A DNA stretch of 64,000 nt from JACKLD01 sp049297695 (GTDB lineage Bacteria > Pseudomonadota > Alphaproteobacteria > UBA2136 > UBA6156): NCBI GenBank assembly GCA_049297695.1, contig JBAQUT010000004.1, positions 10,286 to 74,285 on the forward strand. Direction: 5' to 3'. Position 1 is the stretch's first letter, and each line of letters starts with the position of its first letter. Below, piece by piece: positions 24,550 to 33,986 of the stretch. A program made the position numbers and the translations under genes. The notes beneath the pieces were generated by a model that worked only from the letters and a program-made list of their open reading frames with translations, was not told where the DNA came from and did no database searches.

Positions 24550-25455
24550 ATGAGCAAATCCAAAGACCGTCTGTCTGTCACCGATGCATCAACCTTGGAG
24601 GCTGAGTTTGGTTGGCCCCGCCGCATGGTGGAGCTGGCCATGGCCAACGCCATCCGCTTGGCGTACTTGGATAGAAACATGGTGGCGGAAGCCGATGTGA
24701 ACATCACGGAAGGTACCTTGGCCGTACGCCGCCGCAATGGAGGCGGTTCAAAAGGCGAATGGGTGGATATTGATGACCCGTTGCTCCCCACCCGCCACGA
24801 ACTTATCATGAGCATGGACATGATGCAGTACGGCGATGGCGCCCCCGGCCGCGTGGTAGAAGGGGTGGTGAAGCAGCATCGGGCCGATGGTGTGGTGTAC
24901 GGCTTGCGGGATAACCGTACCGTGGTAGTGCCCGCCAACCTGATGTCCGTGCAAGATACCTTCCATAAGCCCGAAATAGGCACCAAACAGGTTTTGGCCC
25001 TTATTACGGGCACCGATGATGCCACAGGCCACAAACTGGCCACACGCCGCGGGAGAGAGTTTGTAGCCAGCGTGCTGGAAGAGTTCCACCCCGAATGTGT
25101 CACCGGCGTATGGACGGGCGCCAGCAACAGCTGGGCGGTCATCCGCATGAAACCCCAACACATCAACACGTGGCTGGAAAACAAGGGGATGAACATCAAG
25201 GCCATGCAGGCACTTTTAGGCCTGAAACGCATTACCCTGATGCCCGAAGGCCAAGGCAGCACGCCGGACGAAAAGTTTGAGAACGAGCTGAAACATTTTG
25301 TGAACAACGCCTGGAAAAACTGCCTCATCCGCCGCATTACCCCCACCGAGGTAACCGTTTACACGCCGATGGACGACCAAGACCCCAAAAAACTCCGCAC
25401 CTTCACCAGCATGTTAAAAAAGATTGTGCCCGACCGTAATATTGTCGTGAAGTAA
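24550..25455 (+). CDS. Compact NusA-like protein with degenerate KH domains
   Basis: This 301-residue protein follows NusA domain by domain. An N-terminal helix and strand region (EFGWPRRMVELAMANAIRLA, then DVNITEGTLAVRRR) corresponds to the NusA polymerase-binding domain. GRVVEGVVKQHRADGVVYGL to about residue 170 matches the S1 domain. A KH1-like part ends in NKGMNIKAMQALLGLKRITL, where NusA has VGMRGxRVQAVxxEL. The last 60 residues match KH2 (FVNNAWKNCLIRRI). The GxxG loop of KH1 is altered (ENKG), and KH2 lacks GxxG. NusA proteins bind RNA polymerase and nascent RNA and control pausing and termination. This one probably acts on long transcripts of the secretion locus. It is much shorter than housekeeping NusA. 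Confidence 0.7.
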   Translation: MSKSKDRLSVTDASTLEAEFGWPRRMVELAMANAIRLAYLDRNMVAEADVNITEGTLAVRRRNGGGSKGEWVDIDDPLLPTRHELIMSMDMMQYGDGAPGRVVEGVVKQHRADGVVYGLRDNRTVVVPANLMSVQDTFHKPEIGTKQVLALITGTDDATGHKLATRRGREFVASVLEEFHPECVTGVWTGASNSWAVIRMKPQHINTWLENKGMNIKAMQALLGLKRITLMPEGQGSTPDEKFENELKHFVNNAWKNCLIRRITPTEVTVYTPMDDQDPKKLRTFTSMLKKIVPDRNIVVK

Positions 25456-25457
25456 AC

Positions 25458-25979
25458 TTAGCTTTTCAAAGCCCGTAACACATCAATCACGCTGCGGTTG
25501 GCATTGGCCGCCGCCATAAACGATGATGTCGGTTGGGTCTCGCCAGCTTTGGCAGATGTTTTGGAGGCCGTGGTTTTGGGTACGGCAGTTGTGGTTTGGG
25601 CCAGTGGGATGTTTAACCCCTTGGCAAATCCGGTTTTGGCTTGCACATACCCCTCGGTAGCCTTGGCTACCTGTACGGTAGGCTGCTGGGCAGGGGGGCG
25701 GTTGGGCAGAGGTGGTAGCTTGCCAACACCGCTGGTCACACGGCGCAACATGCTCTCCAACGTTGGCTGGGGTTTGCTGGCCACGCCGGGCCAACGGTCG
25801 GTATCGGTTAAAATAGCCTGAAGCTCGGCTTTTTCAAAACATGTTAAGTATTGGTACGCGGCGGAAGGGTAACGGCTAGCCAATTGTTCCAACGCCAAGG
25901 CCTCGGTATCGGCGTCCATGGGGACAATAAAGTCGTCACCCGTAACCTTGTTGTGGTAAAAAATCATGTAAACAGTCAT
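25458..25979 (-). CDS. Hypothetical 173-aa protein with small N-terminal domain
   Basis: I do not recognise this protein. The first 70 residues look like a small alpha/beta domain (MTVYMIFYHNKVTGDDFIV, then ALEQLASRYPSAAYQYLTCF); the rest is a Pro/Thr/Ala-rich, probably disordered tail ending in a short helix (SVIDVLRALKS). AAGGA lies 8 bases before the ATG. It converges on the NusA-like gene with only 2 bases between the stop codons and marks the right border of the secretion locus. Confidence 0.65.
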   Translation of the reverse strand: MTVYMIFYHNKVTGDDFIVPMDADTEALALEQLASRYPSAAYQYLTCFEKAELQAILTDTDRWPGVASKPQPTLESMLRRVTSGVGKLPPLPNRPPAQQPTVQVAKATEGYVQAKTGFAKGLNIPLAQTTTAVPKTTASKTSAKAGETQPTSSFMAAANANRSVIDVLRALKS

Positions 25980-26043
25980 GGCGGGTTCCTTTGTACGAAT
26001 GAGTACAGTTTACTCCAAACACCTTCCACACCCAACAGCATGC

Positions 26044-29000
26044 CTATTTTTTACGCCGCTCTTTCCATAGTTCGGGCAAGGCCAACATGCAGGGGGTTAC
26101 CACAAGGGTTAGCACCGTACCAAACACGCAACCAAAAATAATGGCTACGGCTAGTTGGTCCCACCATTGGGCGCTGGGGGCGTTGTAACTTACACTGCGG
26201 TTAATAACATCCAAGTTGATTTTCAGGGCCAGCGGCAGCAGGCCAATCGCGGTGGTAATCTGGGTTAGCAGCACGGGCCGCAAACGTTGACGGCAGGTAT
26301 CCAACAAGGCTTTTTTCCAAGGGGATTTTTTCCGTAGGCCATTGTAAGCATCAATCAGAACAATGTTGTTGCTCACCATAATCCCAGCCAACGCGATAAT
26401 CCCAAGCCCGCTCATAATAATCCCAAACGGTTTTCCTGTTATCAGGTGCCCCAACATAACTCCCATGGTGGAGAACATCACGGCCGTGAGCACCACAAAA
26501 CATTGGTAAAAGCTGTTAAACTCAACCAGCATAATCAGGGCAATCAAAAACACCGCTACGGCAAACGCCAGCTTTAAAAAGTTGGCAGCCGTATCTTGTT
26601 TGCTTTGGTCGCCTTTAAACACTACGTCCACGCCCGGGGGCATTTTTTGGGTTTTCAAACCCTCCCGCACAACCTCTACAATCGTGCTGGCCAAAGCCCC
26701 TTCCTGAAGGTCGCTTTCCACGGTGACGGCTGTTTTTTGGTCTTGGCGGTGCACAACGTCCACTTTGGGGGTGGCCGTGCGCGTGGTCACATCGCCCACG
26801 GGCACACGGCCGGTGGCGGTGGCAACGGTCATACGGTCCAGCGTGGTCAGGGTGCGTTCATCCGCCTTCAGGCGGGCTACAATATCTAATTCCTCTTTGC
26901 GGTCGTTGGGGCGGTACGTGCCCACAATGGCCCCGTTGGTGGCTAAGCGAACGGTTTGCCCGATGCCTGCTAAGTCGGTACCCAGTTGGCTGGCGCGGGT
27001 ACGGTTGACGGTCAGGGTCCACTCAATACCAGGCTCGGGCATGTTGTCGGTTATATCCCGGGTGCCGGGTATCTGGCGTAGGGCCTCTTTTAAGGCCAGT
27101 GCCACGGGGCGAATGCTGGCCATATCTGGCCCCGTTACCAACAGTTGTACGGGTTTGCCTTGTTGGGGCCCCTCACGGTCTATTTTTTGCTCCACCCACA
27201 AGCCCGGCAAGGTGTTGGCTTTGGCAAGGGCGTTTTTTAAAATAATGTCCGAGGTCGGCCGGCCCGTCTCCCACCCCGCTAATTCCAATGTGAGGTTCCC
27301 CACAACATCGCTGGGTTCGTTGCGGCCCCCGCTGTTACCCACGCTGGTGATGATAGATTCCACACCATCAGGCCGGCCTACCAAAGCCTCAACTTCGCGT
27401 ACCAAGGCGTCTTTGTTAGCAAGGCTTAAATCGCCTTTTGCATGTACCACAAGCTGCACACGGTCGGGCTCAATGCGGGGGAAAAACTCCACTCCAGCTC
27501 CCGCAACAGCGGTTAATGCAATCACTACCACCATCCCAGCCACAGCCCCTGCAACCACGCGGCCTGGTGCCTTCAACACCTTCACCAACAAGGTTTCATA
27601 GGCACGGCCGGCTTTGGCGTAAATATCATCAGGCGGGTTGGGGTTTACAGGGGCGGGGGGTAGCAAAATACCCAAGGCTGGTAGGTAAATCATGGCCATA
27701 AACCAGCTGGCAATTAAAACGTAAAACATGGTGATGGGCATAAACCGCATAAATTGCCCCACCACATCAGGCCAAAACAACAGGGGTAAAAACGCCGCCA
27801 AAATGGTAAGGGTGCTGGTCAAAACCGGCATGGCCATATGCTCGGCCGCATCCATGTACGATTCCTTCACGCTTTTGCCTGCCTGCAAGTTTTGCTCGGC
27901 CATTTCGGCCACCACAATGGCGCCATCCACCAGTATTCCCACACTCAAAATCAACGCAAACAACACCACCACGTTGGTGGTAAACCCAAGCACGTACAGC
28001 AATAACAAAGCCGCCAAAAATGAGGCTGGCACGGTCATCGCCACCAACGCCGCCCCCCGCCACCCAAGGGCCAGCAGCACCACCACCAACACCAGCAAAG
28101 TGGATATCACCACGTTGTTTTCCAAATCGTTCAACATGGTTTGAATGTTTTTAGATTCATCGTTCATAAACCGGACGGAAAGGTGGGGCGGCCAGCTTCG
28201 GGTGTGTTCTTCTACCGCCGTTTTCACGCTCTCAACGGTAGAAATAATATTTTCTCCCAACCGTTTTTTTACATTAATCGTTAAAGCACTTTGGCCATCC
28301 ACGCGAGATACCCCCACAGCATCCTTAAAGGTAAGTTTCACCTCGCCCACATCCCGCACGCGGATAACTTTATCGCCCACCGCCGCCAAAGGTAAATTCA
28401 GCAAATCCAGCGGTGTGCGGAACAACCCTGGTACTTTCACGGCGTATTTCCCTTCCGCCAACTCCAAACTTCCCGCCGCTACCAAACTGTTGTTGGCCTG
28501 CACGGCTTGCAACACTTGGGGTAAGGTTAGTTTGTAACTTTCCAGTTGGGCTTGGTTCAATTCAATCAGCAAGGCTTCTTCCCGTAAGCCGTTGATAGGG
28601 GCTTCCAACACGCCGGGCAAACCTTCCAACACGTCTTGCAAATCTTCGGCATAGCGTTTAAGCGCCCGTTCGGGCACATCGCCGCTCAGCACCACGGTTA
28701 AAATAGGGAAGAGCGACAAGTTTATCTCGTTCACGGTAGGTTCCTCCGCCCCGTTGGGCAGGTCTGCCTTGGCTAAATCCACCTTGGCCCGTACGTCCGC
28801 CAAGGCGCTTTTAGGGTCAAACCCGGCTTGGAACTTAATAATCAGGTTAGCGCCACCCTCAAAGGCCGTGCCTTCCAGTTCATCCAGCCCCGAAAGACCG
28901 CGCAGTTGTTTTTCCATCGGCTTCAAAAGTTGGTTCACAGCATCTTCGGGCGCAATACCTTGGTACGCCAAACTGACGTACATGGTGGGGATAGGGATGT

Positions 29001-29109
29001 CCGGGTTGGCTTCTTTGGGGATTTGCGAATACCCATACGCCCCCGCCACCAGCAACATGGCCAAGGTGGCTATAATCACGCGGGATTGGGCAATAAGGGT
29101 GCGGAGCAT
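26044..29109 (-). CDS. RND-family efflux transporter (HAE type)
   Basis: This 1021-residue inner-membrane pump resembles the AcrB/MdtB family in full length. It has an N-terminal membrane helix, a large periplasmic porter domain, and repeated 12-helix architecture. The proton-relay helix reads GILVDGAIVV, so the second Asp of the AcrB VDD pair is Gly, as in several other RND subfamilies. Its start overlaps by one base the stop of the permease gene before it (TAATG), and the membrane-fusion gene precedes both, so the three form one operon. No outer-membrane TolC partner is in the window. The substrate cannot be told. Confidence 0.88.
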   Translation of the reverse strand: MLRTLIAQSRVIIATLAMLLVAGAYGYSQIPKEANPDIPIPTMYVSLAYQGIAPEDAVNQLLKPMEKQLRGLSGLDELEGTAFEGGANLIIKFQAGFDPKSALADVRAKVDLAKADLPNGAEEPTVNEINLSLFPILTVVLSGDVPERALKRYAEDLQDVLEGLPGVLEAPINGLREEALLIELNQAQLESYKLTLPQVLQAVQANNSLVAAGSLELAEGKYAVKVPGLFRTPLDLLNLPLAAVGDKVIRVRDVGEVKLTFKDAVGVSRVDGQSALTINVKKRLGENIISTVESVKTAVEEHTRSWPPHLSVRFMNDESKNIQTMLNDLENNVVISTLLVLVVVLLALGWRGAALVAMTVPASFLAALLLLYVLGFTTNVVVLFALILSVGILVDGAIVVAEMAEQNLQAGKSVKESYMDAAEHMAMPVLTSTLTILAAFLPLLFWPDVVGQFMRFMPITMFYVLIASWFMAMIYLPALGILLPPAPVNPNPPDDIYAKAGRAYETLLVKVLKAPGRVVAGAVAGMVVVIALTAVAGAGVEFFPRIEPDRVQLVVHAKGDLSLANKDALVREVEALVGRPDGVESIITSVGNSGGRNEPSDVVGNLTLELAGWETGRPTSDIILKNALAKANTLPGLWVEQKIDREGPQQGKPVQLLVTGPDMASIRPVALALKEALRQIPGTRDITDNMPEPGIEWTLTVNRTRASQLGTDLAGIGQTVRLATNGAIVGTYRPNDRKEELDIVARLKADERTLTTLDRMTVATATGRVPVGDVTTRTATPKVDVVHRQDQKTAVTVESDLQEGALASTIVEVVREGLKTQKMPPGVDVVFKGDQSKQDTAANFLKLAFAVAVFLIALIMLVEFNSFYQCFVVLTAVMFSTMGVMLGHLITGKPFGIIMSGLGIIALAGIMVSNNIVLIDAYNGLRKKSPWKKALLDTCRQRLRPVLLTQITTAIGLLPLALKINLDVINRSVSYNAPSAQWWDQLAVAIIFGCVFGTVLTLVVTPCMLALPELWKERRKK

Positions 29110-30155
29110 TACACCACCGCTTTATGCCATGCCTGAAGAAGGTACGGCAAAATCACGCTCACCACCACGGCCACGGGAATGGCCACCACCATCCCCATAA
29201 TCCCCCCAACCTCGCCCCCCACCAGAAGCGCAAAAATAACCCATACGGGGTGAAGCCCCACCTTGTTGCCTACCAGCGTAGGCGTTAAAATGGAGCCTTC
29301 CAACACATGCCCCACCACATAAATACACCCCACCACGGCAAAGGGCTGCCAGTCGGTAAACTGGTACTGCACAAAGGCCATGGCCATCATGCCCGTTACC
29401 GCAATCATGGCCCCTACCACGGGAATAAACGCCAAAAAACCGGCAACCAAACCCAACACCCACCCAAGCTCCAGCCCAATCATTTCGAGGGCCGTAGCAT
29501 AAAATACCGCCAAAATGCTGCACACCATAAGCTGGCCCCGCAAGTAGGCGGAAAGGCGGGTATCAATGCTGGCCATAATCTCTACCACTGTGGGGCGCCA
29601 GCGGCGGGGCAAGGCCCGTAACATGCGGGTTTCCATATCGGGCCAATCGTGCAGCAGGTAAAAAGCCACCAAGGGGGTCATCACTACCAACATGGCCATG
29701 TTGAACGCCGCCAAAGCACCACTGTACAGCCTCGTCATGTTGGTGGCCAACCACCCCGCACCGTCGGTGCTGATAATACCTAAAAGCTTCAGCACGGCCT
29801 CTTGGTTCATAGTTTTCATATGCAAAGCACGCGCAACCTTGGGTGGCACGACCGATTGCTGAAGTTGGTTGATGTACATAGGCACTTTTTGGATGAACAG
29901 GGTTACCTGCTCCACCAGCAACGGGAGTACAAAAGCCAGCCCAACGCCAATAACAACAATGGCCAGCGCTACAGGCAAAGCACTTGCCAAACTACGTGGT
30001 AGACCAAGGCTAATCATACGCTCGACCAAAGGCGATAAAATATAAGCCAACACCAACCCTGCAACAAATGGCGTGAGCACGGATTGGCTTACGATGATTA
30101 ATGTTAGGGTTAAAAGAGCAGCCAGTATTGTTAAAATCCAAGCCGATATGCTCAT
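29109..30155 (-). CDS. AI-2E family (PerM/YdiK-like) permease
   Basis: This 348-residue membrane protein has seven to eight helices and the typical AI-2E transporter pattern: an early helix pair with VLTPFVAGLVLAYILSPLVERM, a mid-protein amphipathic region, and LVAGFLAFIPVVGAMIA and VLEGSILTPTLVGNKVGLHPVWV near the end. AGGAGG lies 5 bases before the ATG, which overlaps the stop of the preceding gene (ATGA). Its placement between the membrane-fusion protein and the RND pump is unusual. The family exports small molecules or ions; the true substrate is unknown. Confidence 0.8.
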   Translation of the reverse strand: MSISAWILTILAALLTLTLIIVSQSVLTPFVAGLVLAYILSPLVERMISLGLPRSLASALPVALAIVVIGVGLAFVLPLLVEQVTLFIQKVPMYINQLQQSVVPPKVARALHMKTMNQEAVLKLLGIISTDGAGWLATNMTRLYSGALAAFNMAMLVVMTPLVAFYLLHDWPDMETRMLRALPRRWRPTVVEIMASIDTRLSAYLRGQLMVCSILAVFYATALEMIGLELGWVLGLVAGFLAFIPVVGAMIAVTGMMAMAFVQYQFTDWQPFAVVGCIYVVGHVLEGSILTPTLVGNKVGLHPVWVIFALLVGGEVGGIMGMVVAIPVAVVVSVILPYLLQAWHKAVV

Positions 30156-31219
30156 GGGGCCTCCTGTGTATGGATGGTTGCCCCGTCTTTCAAGGCAGCT
30201 TGGCCAAGGGTAATCAGGTGGGTTGATGCCTCTAAACCATCCACCCAAACGCCGTCAGGCGTATCCGCCAACAAGGTCACGGGTACAAAACGGGCCAACG
30301 TGGGGCTGGTGGTGGTTGCAGTCATAACGCCAAGGCTTCCCGTATCGTTCAGCACCATCCACGCATGGTTCAGGCGTGTGGCGGTTATGGTGCCCGCAGG
30401 TATCAACACGTCGGCACTCATACCTGTCGGTATGGGGTTCCGCCCACCATCCACCACGGCTTCCACACGGTAGGTGCGGGTGGCGGTGTCGGCATCGGTA
30501 GCCACGGCACGCAAGGTTGCGGGCACATCGGTACCGTTTATCAAGGTAACGCTAACAGGCACGTTCACATCCACCAGGTTGCGGTCGGTTTGGGCTACAT
30601 ATGCCACCACCAAAATGTTCTCACGGCTCACCAGCTTTACCATGGGTGTGCCTATGGCGACAAAATCACCTTCCGACACCTTCACGTCCTCCACAACTCC
30701 TTCAAACGGAGCAATCAGTTTGGTGTAGGCAAGGTCTAGGTTGGCGGCAGCCAGTTTTTCTTGGGCAGCCTGATAATCCGCCTCCCTCTGGGCTAGCACT
30801 GTGCCGGCCATATATCCTTCTTTGGCCAAAGCGCGGGCGGCGTGGGCAAGCTTGCGGGTGCGGGTAAGCTCGGCTTGGGCGGCGCGCTGGCGGATAAGCC
30901 GGTCCGCAGGGTCAAGTTCGGCCAACACGTTGCCAGCTTTGACGGTTTGGCCGCGCACGACAGGCACACGCACCACGCGTCCAGCCGTTTGGGCGGATAA
31001 CATGGCGTTTTGCTCAGACTCTGTAAAACCACTGGCTTTCACCGTGCGGCTGTAAGATTCAGGGGTTACGGTGTGGGTTTGTACTTCGGGGATGGGCGTT
31101 GATATAACCTTTGCAACCTCGCCACGGCCCACCATGCCACTGCCCACCCACACTAAAAGGGCCACTGCGGCACCCACTGACCATTTGGCCTCGATTGAAA
31201 GATTATCCCACCACCTCAT
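30152..31219 (-). CDS. RND membrane-fusion (periplasmic adaptor) protein
   Basis: This 355-residue adaptor has an N-terminal membrane helix, a lipoyl-like half-motif (AGRVVRVPVVRGQTVKAGNVLAELD), a helical hairpin, the second half (LIAPFEGVVEDVKVSEGDFVAIG), and a beta-barrel region. It would link the RND pump to an outer-membrane channel. The start at 31219 follows AAGGTGG; a longer reading frame upstream lacks such a signal. It is the first gene of the operon, divergent from the SURF1 gene with 45 bases between starts. Confidence 0.85.
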   Translation of the reverse strand: MRWWDNLSIEAKWSVGAAVALLVWVGSGMVGRGEVAKVISTPIPEVQTHTVTPESYSRTVKASGFTESEQNAMLSAQTAGRVVRVPVVRGQTVKAGNVLAELDPADRLIRQRAAQAELTRTRKLAHAARALAKEGYMAGTVLAQREADYQAAQEKLAAANLDLAYTKLIAPFEGVVEDVKVSEGDFVAIGTPMVKLVSRENILVVAYVAQTDRNLVDVNVPVSVTLINGTDVPATLRAVATDADTATRTYRVEAVVDGGRNPIPTGMSADVLIPAGTITATRLNHAWMVLNDTGSLGVMTATTTSPTLARFVPVTLLADTPDGVWVDGLEASTHLITLGQAALKDGATIHTQEAP

Positions 31220-31264
31220 GCCGCCACCTTGCCATAAGGCGGGAATGGGCACAATGTTTCTTCC

Positions 31265-31900
31265 ATGAGATGTAAGGTTGTTGCAGGTTGGGTGGCGGTG
31301 GTAGCCGTAGAGGCTGTTTTGTTAGGATTATGTGGCTGGCAAATAGCCCGTATGGTGGAAAAAAACCATCTGGCGGAACAGGAATCTCAACGTACCCCCA
31401 TGGTTTTGGAAGGTACATGGGAAGCATTTACTACAACGGCCTTGGATAACCAACCTAACCCCCTGAGTCCCGACAAGGTGGGGTGGCGTGTGTTAACCGC
31501 GTTTCACACTCCAAGCGGAACCGTGGTGGTAGATAGAGGGTGGGCGCCATTACCAGCCGACCGTACGGCTCCGCCTGATTTGACGAAGTACACCCCTTCG
31601 GGAATAACCGTTACAGGTGTATGGGCTTCATTTCCTCAGCGTAAAGGCTGGTTGTCGGGGCCGGATACCACCACACATCCCCGTATTCTGGCATGGCTGA
31701 ATCCCACCCTGATTACTTCCTCTACGTTAGGCCCCATGTACCTTCAGGCAACCTACCCTGCCGACGCAGGTTTAATAGCCCAGCCGCCCGCACCGCCCGA
31801 TGGTTCCCGTCATGCCAGCTATGCTTTGCAATGGTTGGTGATGGCGTTGGTATTTCCCATCCTGATGTGGATTCGGGTACGGAAAACCCCTAAAGTTTAG
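31265..31900 (+). CDS. SURF1-family cytochrome c oxidase assembly protein
   Basis: This 211-residue protein has one helix at each end. It shows the SURF1 marks: LGLCGWQIARM after the first helix, a middle beta domain with VVVDRGWAPLP, and SRHASYALQWLVMAL at the C-terminal helix. SURF1 helps insert heme a into cytochrome c oxidase. A promoter, TTGCCA (31229-31234), 17 bases and CAATGT (31252-31257), lies 7 bases before the ATG, so the mRNA is probably leaderless. No cox genes are nearby. The 3' end overlaps rsmE by 11 bases in the convergent sense. Confidence 0.8.
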   Translation: MRCKVVAGWVAVVAVEAVLLGLCGWQIARMVEKNHLAEQESQRTPMVLEGTWEAFTTTALDNQPNPLSPDKVGWRVLTAFHTPSGTVVVDRGWAPLPADRTAPPDLTKYTPSGITVTGVWASFPQRKGWLSGPDTTTHPRILAWLNPTLITSSTLGPMYLQATYPADAGLIAQPPAPPDGSRHASYALQWLVMALVFPILMWIRVRKTPKV

Positions 31901-32579
31901 CCAACGTCGCCACAACAGCCGTGTCGGTTCGTAACACGGTAGAGCCGAGCGATATGGGAACAACATACAGTTGGGTTTCCAACCATGCTTGTTCATCGGG
32001 GGAAAACCCGCCTTCTGGCCCCACCAACACGGCCGTAGCGGTGGGGATGGGGGTGGGTGTTGAAAGCCGTTCATCCGCCCATAAAATCTTCTCATTTGGG
32101 TTAGCCGTATGCCATGCTGCTAAGGCTTTCTGGAGAGGTTGCGGAGGGGTAAGGGTTGGCAAACACATCCGCTCGCATTGCTCGGCCGCTTCCACCATCA
32201 GGGCATGGGCGCGGGCGGTGTTGATGGTGCTGGCCACGGTGTAATCGGTATGAAGTGGCACAAGCGTTGTCACCCCCAGTTCCGTTGCTTGCCGCAGCAC
32301 AGTTTCCCAAGCGTCTCGTTTGGGTTGCCCCAAAAACAACGTGCGGGGTGGCAAGGCCGAAAAAGGTTTGGTTTGGTCTGTTACGGTGGCCCAGCGGGCT
32401 TTGCCATCTTCCAACATCGCCGTAAAAACACCATCTTTGCCATTCATCAAGTTCAGTTCAACGCCTTCGCGGTTCCGCAGCACGGTGCGCAAGCGGTGCT
32501 GAAGGTTTTCCGGCAAAGCCACGCGGTTACCCACCGCCAACGGCGCATCCACATAAAACTGTTTAAATCCTTGCGTCAT
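31890..32579 (-). CDS. rsmE: 16S rRNA m3U1498 methyltransferase RsmE
   Basis: This 229-residue enzyme has the SPOUT-fold signatures of RsmE: an N-terminal PUA-like part with HRLRTVLRNREG, VLVGPEGGFSPDEQ, and the C-terminal knot segment ISLGSTVLRTDTAVVA. It methylates U1498 of 16S rRNA using S-adenosylmethionine. The start overlaps the end of the PfkB kinase gene by 4 bases, so the two are coupled. Confidence 0.88.
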   Translation of the reverse strand: MTQGFKQFYVDAPLAVGNRVALPENLQHRLRTVLRNREGVELNLMNGKDGVFTAMLEDGKARWATVTDQTKPFSALPPRTLFLGQPKRDAWETVLRQATELGVTTLVPLHTDYTVASTINTARAHALMVEAAEQCERMCLPTLTPPQPLQKALAAWHTANPNEKILWADERLSTPTPIPTATAVLVGPEGGFSPDEQAWLETQLYVVPISLGSTVLRTDTAVVATLAKL

Positions 32580-33559
32580 ATGCCAACATTCACATGGGTG
32601 TCAGCGGTCATCCACACGGCCTTGGGGTCGGGAAGGCGTGGCCCGAGGGTTTGAATGACAGCCCCACCCAGCAAATGCCCCCGACGCAAAGCCAATGAAG
32701 GCGAGGCCCCTTCGGCAAACGCGGCCAAAAATCCGGCAGCAAACGCATCTCCCGCGCCTGTGTTGTCCACAGGAACATCCACGTTGCGACTGAGTTCGGT
32801 AAAGGTGGTGCCATCGGCCGCAACATACATGGCACCTTGGCTGCTGTTGGTTACCACACGGGCGGTACGGGCAAGGGTGGCACGCAGGGGGATGGGTAAA
32901 TGTGTCTCCAAAGCCTTAAATTCATGAGTATTTCCAACAATCAAAGTAACACCATGTTCCAGCACATGCCCCAAGGCATCCGCCGTAGCCGCACATACAT
33001 GGGGGGCTGGTAACAGCAAGGCAACGGCCATGCTTTGCTCGCGGGCAATGTTCAGGCACGCTACCGTTGCCGCAGGCCAGTCACGGGCTATGTACCCTTC
33101 TACCACCAGCCATGTGGCGGGGCGGATAACCGCTTCATCCACCCAGTCGTCATGTTGGTGGGGCACAGGGGGTATGGGTTGCACCATCGTGCGGGTACCA
33201 TCGGGGGTCACCAACACAAACAGTTCCGTGGTGCGGTAGGTATCGTGGGGGGTTACTGTGGTAAGGCCTGCGGCTAGCAAGTCTTTAAAAAAATGCCGGC
33301 CCGCGGGGTCGGTCCCTATCGGCCCAGCAAAGCACGTAGAATATCCAAGTTTTGCCAACGTATAGGCAACGTTGGCCCCTGCGCCTCCGCTTTGAAACTT
33401 TTGCACGTTAGCCTGGGCACTTATTTGGATCATGGATTCGGGAGTTACCATGTTGGCATCGCCCGCTTTAAGGTTGTGGGCGGTAACAAACGCCGCATCC
33501 ATGGGCGCCAAGGCATCTACAACGGGGTTGCCAATCACGGCAAAACGGATGGTTGTCAT
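32576..33559 (-). CDS. PfkB-family carbohydrate/nucleoside kinase (adenosine kinase-like)
   Basis: This 327-residue kinase has the two PfkB signatures: FQSGGAGANVAYTLAKLG near the start and VDNTGAGDAFAAGFLAAF near the end, the latter with the catalytic Asp and anion-hole Gly residues. The layout is like adenosine kinase-type proteins common in Alphaproteobacteria, but the substrate cannot be fixed. It is upstream of and overlaps rsmE. Confidence 0.85.
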   Translation of the reverse strand: MTTIRFAVIGNPVVDALAPMDAAFVTAHNLKAGDANMVTPESMIQISAQANVQKFQSGGAGANVAYTLAKLGYSTCFAGPIGTDPAGRHFFKDLLAAGLTTVTPHDTYRTTELFVLVTPDGTRTMVQPIPPVPHQHDDWVDEAVIRPATWLVVEGYIARDWPAATVACLNIAREQSMAVALLLPAPHVCAATADALGHVLEHGVTLIVGNTHEFKALETHLPIPLRATLARTARVVTNSSQGAMYVAADGTTFTELSRNVDVPVDNTGAGDAFAAGFLAAFAEGASPSLALRRGHLLGGAVIQTLGPRLPDPKAVWMTADTHVNVGI

Positions 33560-33651
33560 GGTTTTCAGTGTGGCGCGAGGCTTACTGAATGTCCAGCGTC
33601 AAAGATGTAGGTTGTATGACTTTTAGGTGATGCGAAAACAAAGCACCTTCA

Positions 33652-33882
33652 ATGTTCCGCGATTATTTAATGTATAAAACGTTGTTTGAAATTTATACAG
33701 ACATACATAACGAAAACGATAGAATCATGTCATATGTTTCACGGTTGTTTATTAAGATAAAGGAAGCTCCTTGGTCCAAGCGTATATTGGCTGAGAAGTT
33801 TTTCCTTTTAGAATATGCTCACCCACAAGGCAGACGAAGAATGCCCCCTGAGGGGGGGTGTGGCGGAAATACAGGAATCTGA
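33652..33882 (+). CDS. Doubtful small AT-rich reading frame
   Basis: The 427-base stretch between the kinase and the glycosyltransferase (33560-33986) holds only this 76-residue frame. It begins with a helical, Lys/Ile-rich part but ends in a low-quality GRRRMPPEGGCGG run that overlaps a CCCCTGAGGGG hairpin. No ribosome binding site is seen. It may be a remnant of a transferred gene. Confidence 0.25.
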   Translation: MFRDYLMYKTLFEIYTDIHNENDRIMSYVSRLFIKIKEAPWSKRILAEKFFLLEYAHPQGRRRMPPEGGCGGNTGI

Positions 33883-33986
33883 CGGGGTGAGTGCCACAAA
33901 AAAGGTCATTACATAAGTAAGTACATACTCTCTTTCACGGACTTGCCACTGTTATAGAGGCTGGGAGTGCTCTATAAGAATGAAGC

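Noticed and set aside
27900..27990. VDG instead of VDD in the RND proton-relay helix as loss of function
   Set aside because: Several RND subfamilies have a single Asp here, so it is not evidence of inactivity.
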